From contig JAISCU010000013.1 of the NCBI GenBank assembly GCA_031265345.1, positions 1-9,766 on the forward strand: a DNA stretch of 9,766 nt. The letters are read 5' to 3'. The DNA comes from Bifidobacteriaceae bacterium (lineage in GTDB: Bacteria > Actinomycetota > Actinomycetes > Actinomycetales > WQXJ01). This document shows positions 1 to 8,232 of the stretch, one piece after another. Made by a program: the position numbers and the translations under genes. The stretch's first letter is position 1. The number at the start of each line of letters is the position of its first letter. The notes below the pieces were generated by a model that worked only from the letters and a program-made list of their open reading frames with translations, searched no databases and was not told where the DNA came from.

Positions 1-630
1 GTCCAATTCGGCGGTGTCCCAGGTCAGCACCAACCCGGCGTTCGACTGGGTGGCCGCCTGAATCTCCGGTTCGGTGGTGGGCTGCTCGGCCGCCGCCGCC
101 ACCTGGGCGGTCATGGTGCGGGAGGTCAGATCGGCCATGTTGCGCCGCGAGACGACCTCTATCGTGTCGGCCAGCGGGCCCAACGCGTCGGTTCCGTCCG
201 CCGGGACGGCATGGCCCGCCGCGCCTCCGGTCCCGATGAACGCCGTTCCGGCCAGCAGCGCGGTGCAGGCCACCGCCGCGGCCCGTTCGGTGTAACGGCG
301 CAAGCAGACGCGGACCCGCTCCACCAGCCCCGTCAGCCGGTCGAAGTTGGCCCTCGCCAGCCACCGTTCGACCGACGCCTGGCGGGCAGGGGCGGAAGAC
401 GACGTCGCGGGGACCACCGGCGCGGCGGCATCGTGCACGGCTGGAAGCATTGGCGGCGTGGCGACGGACTGGTGGCCGCGCCGAGGCGTGGACACCGGCG
501 AGGCGTGGGCGCCGTGGCTGCCCAGCGGGGCGTAGTCTTTGACGCGCTGAATCACAGCGGGCATCGGCTGACGGGCCAGCCTGAGTTGTTTCCGCGTGAG
601 CGGCTGCGACTCGTCTGGTTGGTCAAGCAT
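1..630 (-). CDS. N-terminal part of a membrane-anchored or exported protein of unknown function (3' end outside window)
   Basis: The minus strand is open for 210 codons from an ATG at 630 down to the window edge, with no stop, so the C-terminal part is missing. The protein begins MLDQPDESQPLTRKQLRLAR. Residues about 1-110 are polar, with a Pro/Ala/Ser-rich stretch at about 40-90. A hydrophobic segment at about 117-137 (core AACTALLAGTAFIG-like, after a basic RRYTER) could be a membrane anchor or a late signal sequence. Residues 138-210 are Ala/Thr-rich and would then be outside the cell. The LTRKQLR start, long cytosolic head and single membrane segment recall actinobacterial envelope proteins such as secreted peptidoglycan peptidases or transglycosylases, but no catalytic domain is in view, so no function is assigned. 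A purine-rich GGCGAGG lies 10 nt upstream of the ATG. It is divergent from uvrC, with a good promoter at 706-734. The reading frame, start and promoter support a real gene. Confidence 0.72.
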   Translation of the reverse strand, partial: MLDQPDESQPLTRKQLRLARQPMPAVIQRVKDYAPLGSHGAHASPVSTPRRGHQSVATPPMLPAVHDAAAPVVPATSSSAPARQASVERWLARANFDRLTGLVERVRVCLRRYTERAAAVACTALLAGTAFIGTGGAAGHAVPADGTDALGPLADTIEVVSRRNMADLTSRTMTAQVAAAAEQPTTEPEIQAATQSNAGLVLTWDTAELD

Positions 631-668
631 GCAGAGGGGTCCTCGCCTTGTCTGTCCGCAGGAGGTTG

Positions 669-690
669 GCTGGCGCGGGGCGCGCCCAGC
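669..690 (-). other. Short hairpin in the leader of the minus-strand gene
   Basis: GCTGG (669-673) pairs with CCAGC (686-690). After a single bulged C, GCG (675-677) pairs with CGC (683-685) around a 5-nt loop. It would lie within the first 30 nt of the transcript from the promoter at 706-734. There is no T-run, so it is not a terminator. It could be a 5' stabilising element or a chance product of high GC content. Confidence 0.3.
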
Positions 691-705
691 CGCGATCGAG
701 ACACC

Positions 706-734
706 ATAGTAGACCCAGCCCAGGGTTTTGTTAA
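706..734 (-). promoter_or_regulatory. Sigma-70-type promoter for the minus-strand gene
   Basis: Read on the minus strand, TTAACA (729-734; 5 of 6 matches to TTGACA) is followed after exactly 17 bp by TACTAT (706-711; 4 of 6 matches to TATAAT). The start of transcription would be near 699, giving a leader of about 70 nt before the ATG at 630. This is the most consensus-like promoter in the window and lies in a short AT-richer patch. A GACAC pentamer (700-704, plus strand) lies just downstream of the -10 box. Confidence 0.6.
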
Positions 735-766
735 TTCCTGGGGTTCGTCATCACGACATGTTCACG

Positions 767-796
767 TTCCTGGGCCCCGGCCAACCGCGTTAACGT
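767..796 (+). promoter_or_regulatory. Candidate leaderless promoter of uvrC
   Basis: TAACGT (791-796) fits the actinobacterial TANNNT -10 pattern and is preceded after 18 bp by a weak -35, TTCCTG (767-772). It ends 8 bp before the ATG at 805, so transcription would begin at or next to that start codon. No Shine-Dalgarno-like purine run exists between 775 and 804, which agrees with a leaderless mRNA. The -35 is poor, so this rests mainly on the -10 box and the missing ribosome binding site. Confidence 0.42.
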
Positions 797-804
797 AGAT
801 GCCT

Positions 805-2856
805 ATGACCGACCCGTCCACCTATCGGCCCGAACCGGGGGCCATCCCGACCGACCCCGGGGTCTACCGGTTCCGAGACCGGCACGGACGGGTGATCTAT
901 GTCGGCAAGGCCAAGAATCTGCGTGCCCGGCTCGGCAACTATTTCCAGCCCCTGGCCTCATTGCACCCTCGGACCAGGCGGATGGTGACCACGGCCGCCT
1001 CGGTCGATTGGACGGTGGTCGGCACCGAGGTCGAGGCCCTGGCGCTGGAGTACTCCTGGATCAAACAGTTCGAGCCGCGCTTCAACGTCAAGTACCGCGA
1101 CGACAAGTCCTACCCGTATCTGGCCGTGACTGTCAGCGAGCCGTTCCCCAGAGCCCAGGTCATGCGCGGCGCCAAACGAAAAGGGGTGAAGTACTACGGG
1201 CCGTTCGGGCACGCCTGGGCGATCCGCGAGACCTTGGACCTGCTGCTGCGCGTGTTCCCGCTGCGGACCTGCTCAAACACCGTCTTCCGGCGCTACCAGG
1301 CCCAGGGCAGGGCCTGCCTGCTGGGGTACATCGACAAGTGCTCCGCCCCCTGCGTCGGCCGGGTCGATGAAACCGAGCACCGCCGCATCGTGGACGATTT
1401 CATGGCCTTCATGGACGGCGACACCAGCCGCTTCCTGGCCGGGATCGAAGACGCCATGCGCCGGGCCGCCGCGACCGAGGACTTCGAGCGCGCCGCCCGC
1501 CTGCGCGATGATGCCGCCGCGCTGTCCAAGGTGATCGAGCGCAACGCTGTGGTCCTGGGCGACCAGACGGACGCCGACCTGTTCGCCCTCGCCGCCGATG
1601 ATTTGGAGGCCGCCGTCCAGGTGTTCTTCATCCGTCGCGGCCGGATCACCGGGCAGCGCGGCTGGATCGTGGAGAAAGTGGAAGACCTGTCCGATGCCGA
1701 GTTGGTGGCGTCCCTCCTGCAGACGGTGTACTCCGGCGAGGACGAGGCGCCGCGCGAGATCCTGGTGCCGACGGCGCCGCAGGACCAGGCGCAGCTGACC
1801 GACTATCTGAGGGTCCGGCGGGGCGGCGCGGTGACGATCAGGGTGCCCCGCCGGGGGGTCAAGCGGACCTTGGCGGAGACCTTGGCGAAGAACGCCGAAC
1901 AAGCCCTCGCGCTGCACAAGCTGCGCCGTGGCGCGGACCTCACCAGCCGGTCGCAAGCCCTCAAGGAGCTGCAGGAAGGGCTCGACTTGGACGATGCCCC
2001 GCTGCGGATCGAGTGCTACGACATCTCCCACACCGGCGGCGCCAACCAGGTCGGCTCCATGGTCGTGTTCGAGGACGGGCTGGCCCGCAAGTCGGAGTAC
2101 CGCCACTTCAACATCCGAGGCCCCGAGGGCCAGGGCGCCGCCGACGACACAGCCGCCATGGCCGAGGTCCTGACCAGGCGTTTCGCGCACCAGGAGGCGG
2201 ATTCGGGGTCCGAGGCGGCCGGCGGCGCCGGGGGCGGCGGAGGGGACGCCACGGGGGAGGGCCGCACAGAGGGCGTGTCAGCGGGCGCGTCGTTGGGCGG
2301 GGTGGACGATGCCGCTGGGTCGGCCGGCCGCGCCCGCCCCCGCCGCTTCGCCTATCCTCCCAACCTGCTGGTGGTGGACGGCGGCGCCCCGCAGGTCGGC
2401 GCGGCCGCCAAGGTGATCGCGGACCTGGGCGTCGAGGGGGTGTCCTTGGTGGGCCTGGCCAAGCGCCTGGAGGAGGTGTGGCAGCCGGGGGAGCGGTTCC
2501 CGGTGATCCTGCCGCGCGGATCGGACGGGCTGTTCCTGCTGCAGCGAGTGCGGGACGAGGCCCACCGGTTCGCCATCACCGCCCATCGCAAGCGCCGCTC
2601 GAAGGCCATGACCAAGTCGGCGTTGGACGGCGTGCCCGGCCTGGGACCGGCCAAGCAGAAGGCGCTGCTGAAGGAGTTCGGGTCGGTCAAACGGATTCGC
2701 GGGGCCAGCCTGGACGAATTGGCGGGCGTCAAAGGGATCGGCCCCAAGCTGGCTCGGGTCATTCGCCAGGCGCTGACTGAAGGCGGCTCGGCTGCCAAGG
2801 ACGGCGCGCTTGCCGAGGACGGCGCGCTTGCCAAGGATGAGAAACTAGACCGATGA
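805..2856 (+). CDS. uvrC: UvrABC excinuclease subunit C
   Basis: UvrC is the nuclease that cuts both sides of a lesion in cytosolic nucleotide excision repair after UvrA/UvrB load on the DNA. From the ATG at 805 it is 683 residues. The N-terminal GIY-YIG nuclease shows GVY (19-21), YVG (32-34), a conserved Arg in LRARL (about 40) and the metal-binding Glu in [10 protein letters not shown] (82). A UVR motif that binds UvrB lies at about 208-245. The C-terminal RNase H-like nuclease has ECYDISH (Asp 406), VVDGG (Asp 525) and RDEAHRFA (583-590). Two helix-hairpin-helix motifs (GVPGLGP and GVKGIGP) lie at about 607-660. An ATG two codons upstream (799) is possible. I prefer 805 because family members begin M-x-DPSxYRP and because it fits a leaderless start. 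Two oddities are a Gly/Ala-rich insert at about 467-511 and a repeated acidic tail at 665-683. The stop overlaps the rapZ start. Confidence 0.97.
   Translation: MTDPSTYRPEPGAIPTDPGVYRFRDRHGRVIYVGKAKNLRARLGNYFQPLASLHPRTRRMVTTAASVDWTVVGTEVEALALEYSWIKQFEPRFNVKYRDDKSYPYLAVTVSEPFPRAQVMRGAKRKGVKYYGPFGHAWAIRETLDLLLRVFPLRTCSNTVFRRYQAQGRACLLGYIDKCSAPCVGRVDETEHRRIVDDFMAFMDGDTSRFLAGIEDAMRRAAATEDFERAARLRDDAAALSKVIERNAVVLGDQTDADLFALAADDLEAAVQVFFIRRGRITGQRGWIVEKVEDLSDAELVASLLQTVYSGEDEAPREILVPTAPQDQAQLTDYLRVRRGGAVTIRVPRRGVKRTLAETLAKNAEQALALHKLRRGADLTSRSQALKELQEGLDLDDAPLRIECYDISHTGGANQVGSMVVFEDGLARKSEYRHFNIRGPEGQGAADDTAAMAEVLTRRFAHQEADSGSEAAGGAGGGGGDATGEGRTEGVSAGASLGGVDDAAGSAGRARPRRFAYPPNLLVVDGGAPQVGAAAKVIADLGVEGVSLVGLAKRLEEVWQPGERFPVILPRGSDGLFLLQRVRDEAHRFAITAHRKRRSKAMTKSALDGVPGLGPAKQKALLKEFGSVKRIRGASLDELAGVKGIGPKLARVIRQALTEGGSAAKDGALAEDGALAKDEKLDR
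2794..2841 (+). repeat. 18-bp tandem repeat in the 3' end of uvrC
   Basis: The unit GCCAAGGACGGCGCGCTT (2794-2811) is repeated at 2812-2829 with one change (A to G at the fourth base) and again partly at 2830-2841 (GCCAAGGATGAG). Because the unit is a multiple of three, it encodes the in-frame peptide repeat [16 protein letters not shown], beyond the last helix-hairpin-helix motif of UvrC. Copy number could vary by slippage without breaking the frame or the overlap with rapZ. Confidence 0.85.
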
Positions 2857-3785
2857 ACCAGCCCTCCGACCGGCCCACCTTCCCGGCGGGCATCCCGATC
2901 CGCGACGCGCTCAACGCCAAAGAGGATCGCGGCGAGATCCTGATCATCACCGGGATGTCCGGGGCCGGGCGGACCCAGGCCGCTGGCGTGCTGGAGGACC
3001 TGGGCTGGTACGTGGTGGACAACCTGCCGCCGCAGATGATCGAGCCGTTGGCGGGAATGATGACCCCGGCCGGAAGCGGCGTGAAACGGCTGGCCGTGGT
3101 GGTGGATGTGCGCTCGGGGGAGTTCTTCCGCACCTTCATGGACGCCCTGGAGTCGCTGCGGGCCAGCGGGATCGACTACCGGATCGTCTTCCTGGACGCC
3201 TCCGACCCGGAGTTGATCCGGCGCTACGAGGCGGTCCGGCGGCCGCACCCGTTGCAGGGCAGCGGGACCGTGCTCACCGGGATCGGGCGCGAGCGGTCGC
3301 TGCTGACCGAGCTGCGGGAGCAGGCCGACGATTATGTGGACACGTCCGCCTTCTCGGTCCACGAACTGGCCGCCCACATGTCGCACATCGCCGATCCGGA
3401 CCAGAAGGACGAGGTCACCGTGTCGGTGTCCTCGTTCGGTTTCAAGTACGGCGTCCCGGCGGACGCCAGCGCGGTGATCGACGTCCGTTTCCTGGCCAAC
3501 CCCTACTGGGTGGACGAGCTCCGCCACCTCACCGGCGTCGATCCGGCCGTCCGCGATTTCGTCATGGCCTCGGGGGATGCCCAAGAGTTCTTGAACCACT
3601 ATGTTGATGCGTTGATGGTTTCGCTGCAGGGATTCGTTGGGCAACGCAAACGGCACTTGTCGGTCGCGGTGGGCTGCACCGGCGGCAAACACCGTTCGGT
3701 CGCCATGACGGAGGCGCTGGTGGCCATGTTGCGCGAGCGGGGCGTGAGGGCGCGGGCCAGCCACCGAGACGTGGGCCGCGAGTGA
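2853..3785 (+). CDS. rapZ: RapZ/YvcJ-family P-loop nucleotide-binding protein
   Basis: This 310-residue cytosolic protein belongs to the RapZ (YvcJ) family. Bacillus YvcJ binds and hydrolyses nucleotides, and E. coli RapZ is an RNA adaptor controlling glucosamine-6-phosphate synthase mRNA turnover. The actinobacterial role is not settled. The Walker A loop is GMSGAGRT (34-41), with Arg 40 where most P-loops have Lys. Next come [14 protein letters not shown] (47-60), DVRSGE (85-90), a [21 protein letters not shown] stretch, [11 protein letters not shown], and the family's C-terminal signature GCTGGKHRS (274-282). Length is slightly above the usual 285-300 because of about 25 extra N-terminal residues. 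The start ATG lies in ATGA overlapping the uvrC stop, and no good Shine-Dalgarno sequence sits at normal spacing, so translation is probably coupled to uvrC. The adjacent yvcK and whiA are its standard Gram-positive partners. Confidence 0.96.
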   Translation: MNQPSDRPTFPAGIPIRDALNAKEDRGEILIITGMSGAGRTQAAGVLEDLGWYVVDNLPPQMIEPLAGMMTPAGSGVKRLAVVVDVRSGEFFRTFMDALESLRASGIDYRIVFLDASDPELIRRYEAVRRPHPLQGSGTVLTGIGRERSLLTELREQADDYVDTSAFSVHELAAHMSHIADPDQKDEVTVSVSSFGFKYGVPADASAVIDVRFLANPYWVDELRHLTGVDPAVRDFVMASGDAQEFLNHYVDALMVSLQGFVGQRKRHLSVAVGCTGGKHRSVAMTEALVAMLRERGVRARASHRDVGRE

Positions 3786-4741
3786 GCCGGGTGGTGCGAC
3801 CGCCCAAAGTCGTGGCCCTCGGCGGCGGGCACGGGTTGGCGGCATCGTTACGGGCATTGCGCCATGTCACCGCCGACTTGACGGCCGTGGTGACGGTGGC
3901 GGACTCGGGCGGCTCATCGGGCCGGTTGCGCGACCAGTTCGGCTGCTTGCCGCCCGGCGACCTGCGAATGGCGCTGGCCGCCCTGTCGGGACACGACGAA
4001 TGGGGCGTCACCTGGCGCGAGGTGCTGCAGCACCGGCTCGGCGGGGACGGCGAGTTGGCGGACCACGCGGTCGGCAACCTCCTGATCGTGGGGCTGTGGG
4101 AGATGTGGCCGGGCGACCCGGCGACCGGCCTGGACTTTGTCGGCAAACTGGTCGGCGCCGAGGGCCGGGTGCTGCCCATGGCCGCCGTGCCGCTGGACGT
4201 GGAGGCGGACATCACGCGCATGGTCGACGGCAAGGAGTGGCACACCTCCGTGCGCGGGCAGGCCAAAGTCGCCGTGGCCTGGGGCAGGGTCGATGCCGTG
4301 CGCTTGACCCCGGTGGACGCGGCGGCCTGCCCGGAAGCCGTCCAGGCCGTCCGGGCTGCCGACTGGGTGGTGCTGGGGCCCGGCTCCTGGTACACGTCGG
4401 TGATACCGCATCTGCTGATCCCGGAGTTGGCCGAGGCGGTTCTGGCCGAGCGCACCAAGCGCTGTGTGACGTTGAACCTGGAGAGCCAGGCCGGGGAGAC
4501 CTCCGGGTACAGTCCGGTGGACCATCTGAAGGCGTTAGGCTCGTATGCGCCAGGGGCCAGGTTCGATGTGGTGATCGTCGATGAGTCGTCGGCCGGCGAT
4601 CTAACTGAATTGGAGGACTGGGTGGACCAGCAGGGCGGGCGTCTGCTGAGCCGGCCGGTCCGCAAACCTGGCCGAGCCGCCGAGCACGATTCGCTCCGGT
4701 TGGCGGCGGCCTACCGCGAAGCGTTCCTGGGAGGGGAATAG
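3782..4741 (+). CDS. yvcK: YvcK/CuvA-family gluconeogenesis and cell-envelope factor
   Basis: A 319-residue cytosolic protein of the CofD-like fold. B. subtilis YvcK is needed for growth on gluconeogenic carbon and for cell shape, and binds UDP-sugars. The mycobacterial homologue CuvA localises to growth sites and is a PknB substrate. Visible motifs are [10 protein letters not shown] (10-19; the GGGHGL form is usual in actinobacteria), [12 protein letters not shown] (39-50), the conserved [12 protein letters not shown] (57-68), the HAVGNLLI region (about 97-104), [15 protein letters not shown], and [18 protein letters not shown] near residue 240. The GTG start at 3782 overlaps the rapZ stop as GTGA, and no strong ribosome binding site precedes it, so translational coupling is likely. 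Placement between rapZ and whiA is the conserved order. YvcK lacks the substrate pocket of the F420-pathway enzyme CofD, and context excludes that reading. Confidence 0.96.
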   Translation: MSRVVRPPKVVALGGGHGLAASLRALRHVTADLTAVVTVADSGGSSGRLRDQFGCLPPGDLRMALAALSGHDEWGVTWREVLQHRLGGDGELADHAVGNLLIVGLWEMWPGDPATGLDFVGKLVGAEGRVLPMAAVPLDVEADITRMVDGKEWHTSVRGQAKVAVAWGRVDAVRLTPVDAAACPEAVQAVRAADWVVLGPGSWYTSVIPHLLIPELAEAVLAERTKRCVTLNLESQAGETSGYSPVDHLKALGSYAPGARFDVVIVDESSAGDLTELEDWVDQQGGRLLSRPVRKPGRAAEHDSLRLAAAYREAFLGGE

Positions 4742-4746
4742 AGCCT

Positions 4747-5727
4747 ATGGCGTTGACGGCCACTGTGAAGGAAGAACTCGGCCGGTTGAAGGTCGACTCG
4801 GTTTGTTGCCGAAAGGCCGAGGTCGCCGTCATGCTGCGGTTCGCGGGCGGCCTGCACATCATCGCGGGCCGCATCGTGGTCGAGGCGGAGCTCGACACGG
4901 CCCTGGCCGCCCGCCGTCTGCGCCAGGCCGTCGCGGATCTGTACGGTAACCGGTCGGATATCGTCCTGGTCTCCGGGGGCGCGCTGAAACGGCACAACCG
5001 TTTCCACGTCCGGTTCGCGGACGACGGCGAAGGGCTGGCGCGGCAGACCGGCCTGTTGGACACTCGCGGGCGCCCGGTTCTGGGATTGCCGCCGTCGATA
5101 GTCGGCGCCGGGCTGTGCGATGTCGAGGCGGCCTGGCGGGGCGCCTTCCTGGCCCACGGCTCGCTGACCGAACCGGGCCGCTCGGGCGCGCTCGAGATCA
5201 CTGCCCCTGGTCCTGAGGCGGCGCTGGCCCTGGTCGGCGCCGCGAGGCGTCTGGGCGTGGCGGCGAAATCCCGCGACGTGCGCGGCATCGACCGGGTGGT
5301 GGTGCGGGACGGCGACGCGATCAGGACCATCCTGACGCGGATGGGCGCCCATGAGGCGGTGATCGCCTGGGAGGAGCGCCGGGTGCGGCGCGAAGTCATC
5401 GGCAACGCCCACCGCCTGGCCAACTTCGATGACGCGAACCTGCGGCGGTCGGTGCGCGCGGCCGTGGCAGCCGCCGCCAGGGTCGAGCGGGCCTTCGAGA
5501 TTCTGGGGCCGTCCGTGCCGGACCACTTGCGCCGCGCGGCCGAGTTGCGCCTGGCGAACAAGGAGGCTTCGCTGGAGGATCTGGGCCTGCTGGCCGATCC
5601 GCCCTTGACCAAGGACGCCGTGGCGGGGCGAATCCGCCGACTTCTGGCGATGGCGGACAAACGCGCCATCGAACTCGGCATCCCCCTCACCGAAGCCGCC
5701 TTACCGCCTGATCTGTACGACATGTGA
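4747..5727 (+). CDS. whiA: WhiA sporulation/division-type transcriptional regulator
   Basis: WhiA is a DNA-binding protein of 326 residues made of a degenerate LAGLIDADG homing-endonuclease fold (about 15-215) joined to a C-terminal helix-turn-helix (about 225-315). The homing-nuclease half no longer cuts DNA in characterised members. The C-terminal signature is clear: [17 protein letters not shown], then [17 protein letters not shown] from residue 269, then [21 protein letters not shown]. In Streptomyces it works with WhiB to switch on division genes at GACAC sites. In non-sporulating Gram-positives it affects division and chromosome segregation. The ATG is 5 bp after the yvcK stop, with GGGAGGGG (4729-4736) inside the yvcK end as Shine-Dalgarno sequence. 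It is the last gene of the uvrC block: the next gene is 207 bp away behind its own promoter. Sporulation cannot be inferred from its presence. Confidence 0.97.
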   Translation: MALTATVKEELGRLKVDSVCCRKAEVAVMLRFAGGLHIIAGRIVVEAELDTALAARRLRQAVADLYGNRSDIVLVSGGALKRHNRFHVRFADDGEGLARQTGLLDTRGRPVLGLPPSIVGAGLCDVEAAWRGAFLAHGSLTEPGRSGALEITAPGPEAALALVGAARRLGVAAKSRDVRGIDRVVVRDGDAIRTILTRMGAHEAVIAWEERRVRREVIGNAHRLANFDDANLRRSVRAAVAAAARVERAFEILGPSVPDHLRRAAELRLANKEASLEDLGLLADPPLTKDAVAGRIRRLLAMADKRAIELGIPLTEAALPPDLYDM

Positions 5728-5760
5728 CCTGATGATTCGCATGGGCTTACCCACATGTGA
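5720..5760 (+). repeat. Direct repeat of ACATGTGA, 33 bp apart, upstream of the gap promoter
   Basis: ACATGTGA occurs at 5720-5727, covering the whiA stop codon, and again at 5753-5760, immediately before the palindrome at 5761. The second copy is part of the palindrome CACATGTG (5752-5759). The 33-bp spacing is about three helical turns, so a protein bound at both would face the same side of the DNA. Neither copy completes a TGTGA-N6-TCACA cyclic-AMP-receptor-type site. Confidence 0.35.
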
Positions 5761-5776
5761 ACTTTGGGCCCAAAGT
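5761..5776. promoter_or_regulatory. 16-bp perfect palindrome, probable operator of gap
   Basis: ACTTTGGGCCCAAAGT reads identically on both strands. It ends 1 bp before the predicted -35 box of gap (5778-5783), so it covers about -54 to -39 relative to transcription. That is a usual place for an activator or a polymerase-blocking repressor. As RNA it would form a 6-bp stem with a GGCC loop, but no T-run follows (GCTGAACGG), so it is not a convincing terminator for whiA. I do not recognise the sequence as the site of a known regulator. Confidence 0.5.
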
Positions 5777-5777
5777 G

Positions 5778-6942
<1,165 letters not shown>

Positions 6943-6964
6943 CCGACCCGACCCACGAGCTCAC

Positions 6965-7009
6965 GACGGCGTCCGCCCGGACTGAAGGAACGTTCCGGCG
7001 GGCGCCGTC
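6965..7009 (+). other. Large hairpin between gap and pgk (attenuator, processing or stability element)
   Basis: GACGGCG (6965-6971) pairs with CGCCGTC (7003-7009). The stem then continues through a G-U pair (6972/7002), CCGCC with GGCGG, one bulged C (6978) and GGA with TCC, giving about 16 pairs around a 12-nt loop. The apex also contains the palindrome GGAACGTTCC (6987-6996). The stem is followed by TTGGCTGATAGG, with no real T-run, so full termination is unlikely. It ends 9 nt before the pgk Shine-Dalgarno sequence. In other bacteria such gap/pgk structures set different levels of the two enzymes from one transcript. Here that is inference. Confidence 0.55.
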
Positions 7010-7018
7010 TTGGCTGAT

Positions 7019-7023
7019 AGGAG
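7019..7023 (+). promoter_or_regulatory. Ribosome binding site that decides the pgk start
   Basis: AGGAG at 7019-7023 is the only good Shine-Dalgarno sequence here. The first possible ATG (7027) is only 3 nt away, too close. The second, in frame at 7033, is 9 nt away, and its product starts at the usual place for Pgk. The start at 7033 is therefore preferred. Confidence 0.65.
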
Positions 7024-7032
7024 CTGATGACA

Positions 7033-8229
7033 ATGGCATTGAAAACGATCGAGTCGCTGGGGGACCTGCGAGGGAAACGAGTGCTGGTCCGGGCGGACCT
7101 GAACGTGCCGCTGGATGGGCAGCGGATCACGGACGACGGCCGTGTGCGCGCCTCGCTGCCGACCATTGAACGGTTGGCGGGGGCCGGCGCGAAGGTGGTC
7201 GTGATGGCGCACCTGGGCCGTCCGAAGGGCGAGCCGGAGTCGAAGTACTCGCTCCAACCGGTGGCCGTCCGGTTGTCGGAGCTGCTCGGCAAGCCGGTCA
7301 CGTTCGCCGGCGACACGGTTGGGCCGTTGGCCCGCGAGGCCGTGGCGGACGCCCGGGACGGCGACGTGGTCCTGTTGGAGAACGTCAGGTTCAACAAGGG
7401 TGAGACTTCCAAGGACGATGCCGCGCGGCGGGCTTTCGCTGAAGAGTTGGCTTCGCTCGGGGACGCTTTCGTCTCGGACGGTTTCGGCGTGGTGCATCGC
7501 AAGCAGGCCTCCGTCTACGACATCGCCCAAATCCTGCCCGCGGCGGCAGGAGGCCTGGTCCTGGCCGAGGTCGAGGCCCTGTCGCGGGCGACCACCGACC
7601 CGGCGCGTCCCTACGTGGTGGTGCTGGGCGGATCGAAGGTGTCCGACAAGCTCGGCGTGATCGGCAACCTGATGTCGAGAGCCGACGCCCTGTTGATCGG
7701 CGGCGGCATGGTCTACACGTTCCTGGCCGCCAAGGGTTACCCGGTCGGCACCTCGCTGCTCGAGGAGGACCAGATCGACACCGTCAAGGGCTACCTCGAC
7801 CGGGCCTCGGCGGAAGGCGTCGAGATCGTCCTGCCGACGGACATCGTGGTGGCGGACAAGTTCGACCGCGACGCCGCCCATTACGACGTGGCTGCGGACA
7901 AGATCCCCGAGGGCTGGATGGGACTGGACATCGGGCACGACTCGCGCAAGGCCTTCGCGGCCAAGATCCGCGACGCCGCGACCATCGTCTGGAACGGCCC
8001 GATGGGCGTGTTCGAGTTCCCGGTGTTCGCGGACGGAACCCGTGATGTGGCCCAGGCCATGATCGACTCCGACGGTTTCTCCGTGGTCGGGGGTGGCGAC
8101 AGCGCCGCGGCCGTCCGTATCCTCGGCCTGCCGGAGTCCGGCTTCGGCCACATCTCGACCGGCGGCGGAGCGTCGCTGGAACTGCTGGAGGGCAAAGTGT
8201 TGCCCGGCATAGCCGTATTGGAGGCCTGA
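7033..8229 (+). CDS. pgk: Phosphoglycerate kinase
   Basis: Transfers phosphate between 1,3-bisphosphoglycerate and ADP, the first ATP-yielding step of lower glycolysis. It is a cytosolic monomer. The 398 residues form two lobes. The N-lobe shows [15 protein letters not shown] (about 14-28), [19 protein letters not shown] and [12 protein letters not shown] (the actinobacterial form of DAFGTAHR). The C-lobe shows [12 protein letters not shown], a [13 protein letters not shown] stretch, [23 protein letters not shown] and [15 protein letters not shown] with the nucleotide-binding glycines. Length and motifs are normal. The start at 7033 is chosen on ribosome binding site spacing; the ATG at 7027 would add only two residues. 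No promoter is evident in the 90 bp after gap, so it is probably read from the gap transcript through the hairpin at 6965-7009. Confidence 0.98.
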   Translation: MALKTIESLGDLRGKRVLVRADLNVPLDGQRITDDGRVRASLPTIERLAGAGAKVVVMAHLGRPKGEPESKYSLQPVAVRLSELLGKPVTFAGDTVGPLAREAVADARDGDVVLLENVRFNKGETSKDDAARRAFAEELASLGDAFVSDGFGVVHRKQASVYDIAQILPAAAGGLVLAEVEALSRATTDPARPYVVVLGGSKVSDKLGVIGNLMSRADALLIGGGMVYTFLAAKGYPVGTSLLEEDQIDTVKGYLDRASAEGVEIVLPTDIVVADKFDRDAAHYDVAADKIPEGWMGLDIGHDSRKAFAAKIRDAATIVWNGPMGVFEFPVFADGTRDVAQAMIDSDGFSVVGGGDSAAAVRILGLPESGFGHISTGGGASLELLEGKVLPGIAVLEA

Positions 8230-8232
8230 AGC

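Noticed and set aside
751..766. Possible LexA/SOS box before uvrC (TCACGACATGTTCACG)
   Set aside because: Only one half-site (GTTC) fits. The partner half is CACG rather than GAAC, so it does not meet the actinobacterial CGAAC-N4-GTTCG pattern.
211..798. A 195-codon plus-strand reading frame before uvrC, and smaller plus-strand frames at 74-295 and 347-535
   Set aside because: They are antisense to the better-supported minus-strand gene and extend through its promoter. The products are Arg/His-rich, as expected from GC-biased shadow frames, and there is no ribosome binding site or recognisable motif.
2352..3857. A 501-codon minus-strand frame across uvrC, rapZ and yvcK
   Set aside because: It spans three intact genes on the other strand. 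Long antisense frames are expected at very high third-position GC, and the product is low-complexity and Arg/Pro/His-rich.
5761..5776. The palindrome as an intrinsic terminator of whiA
   Set aside because: The RNA stem would be only 6 bp and no T-run follows, so a protein-binding site is the better reading.
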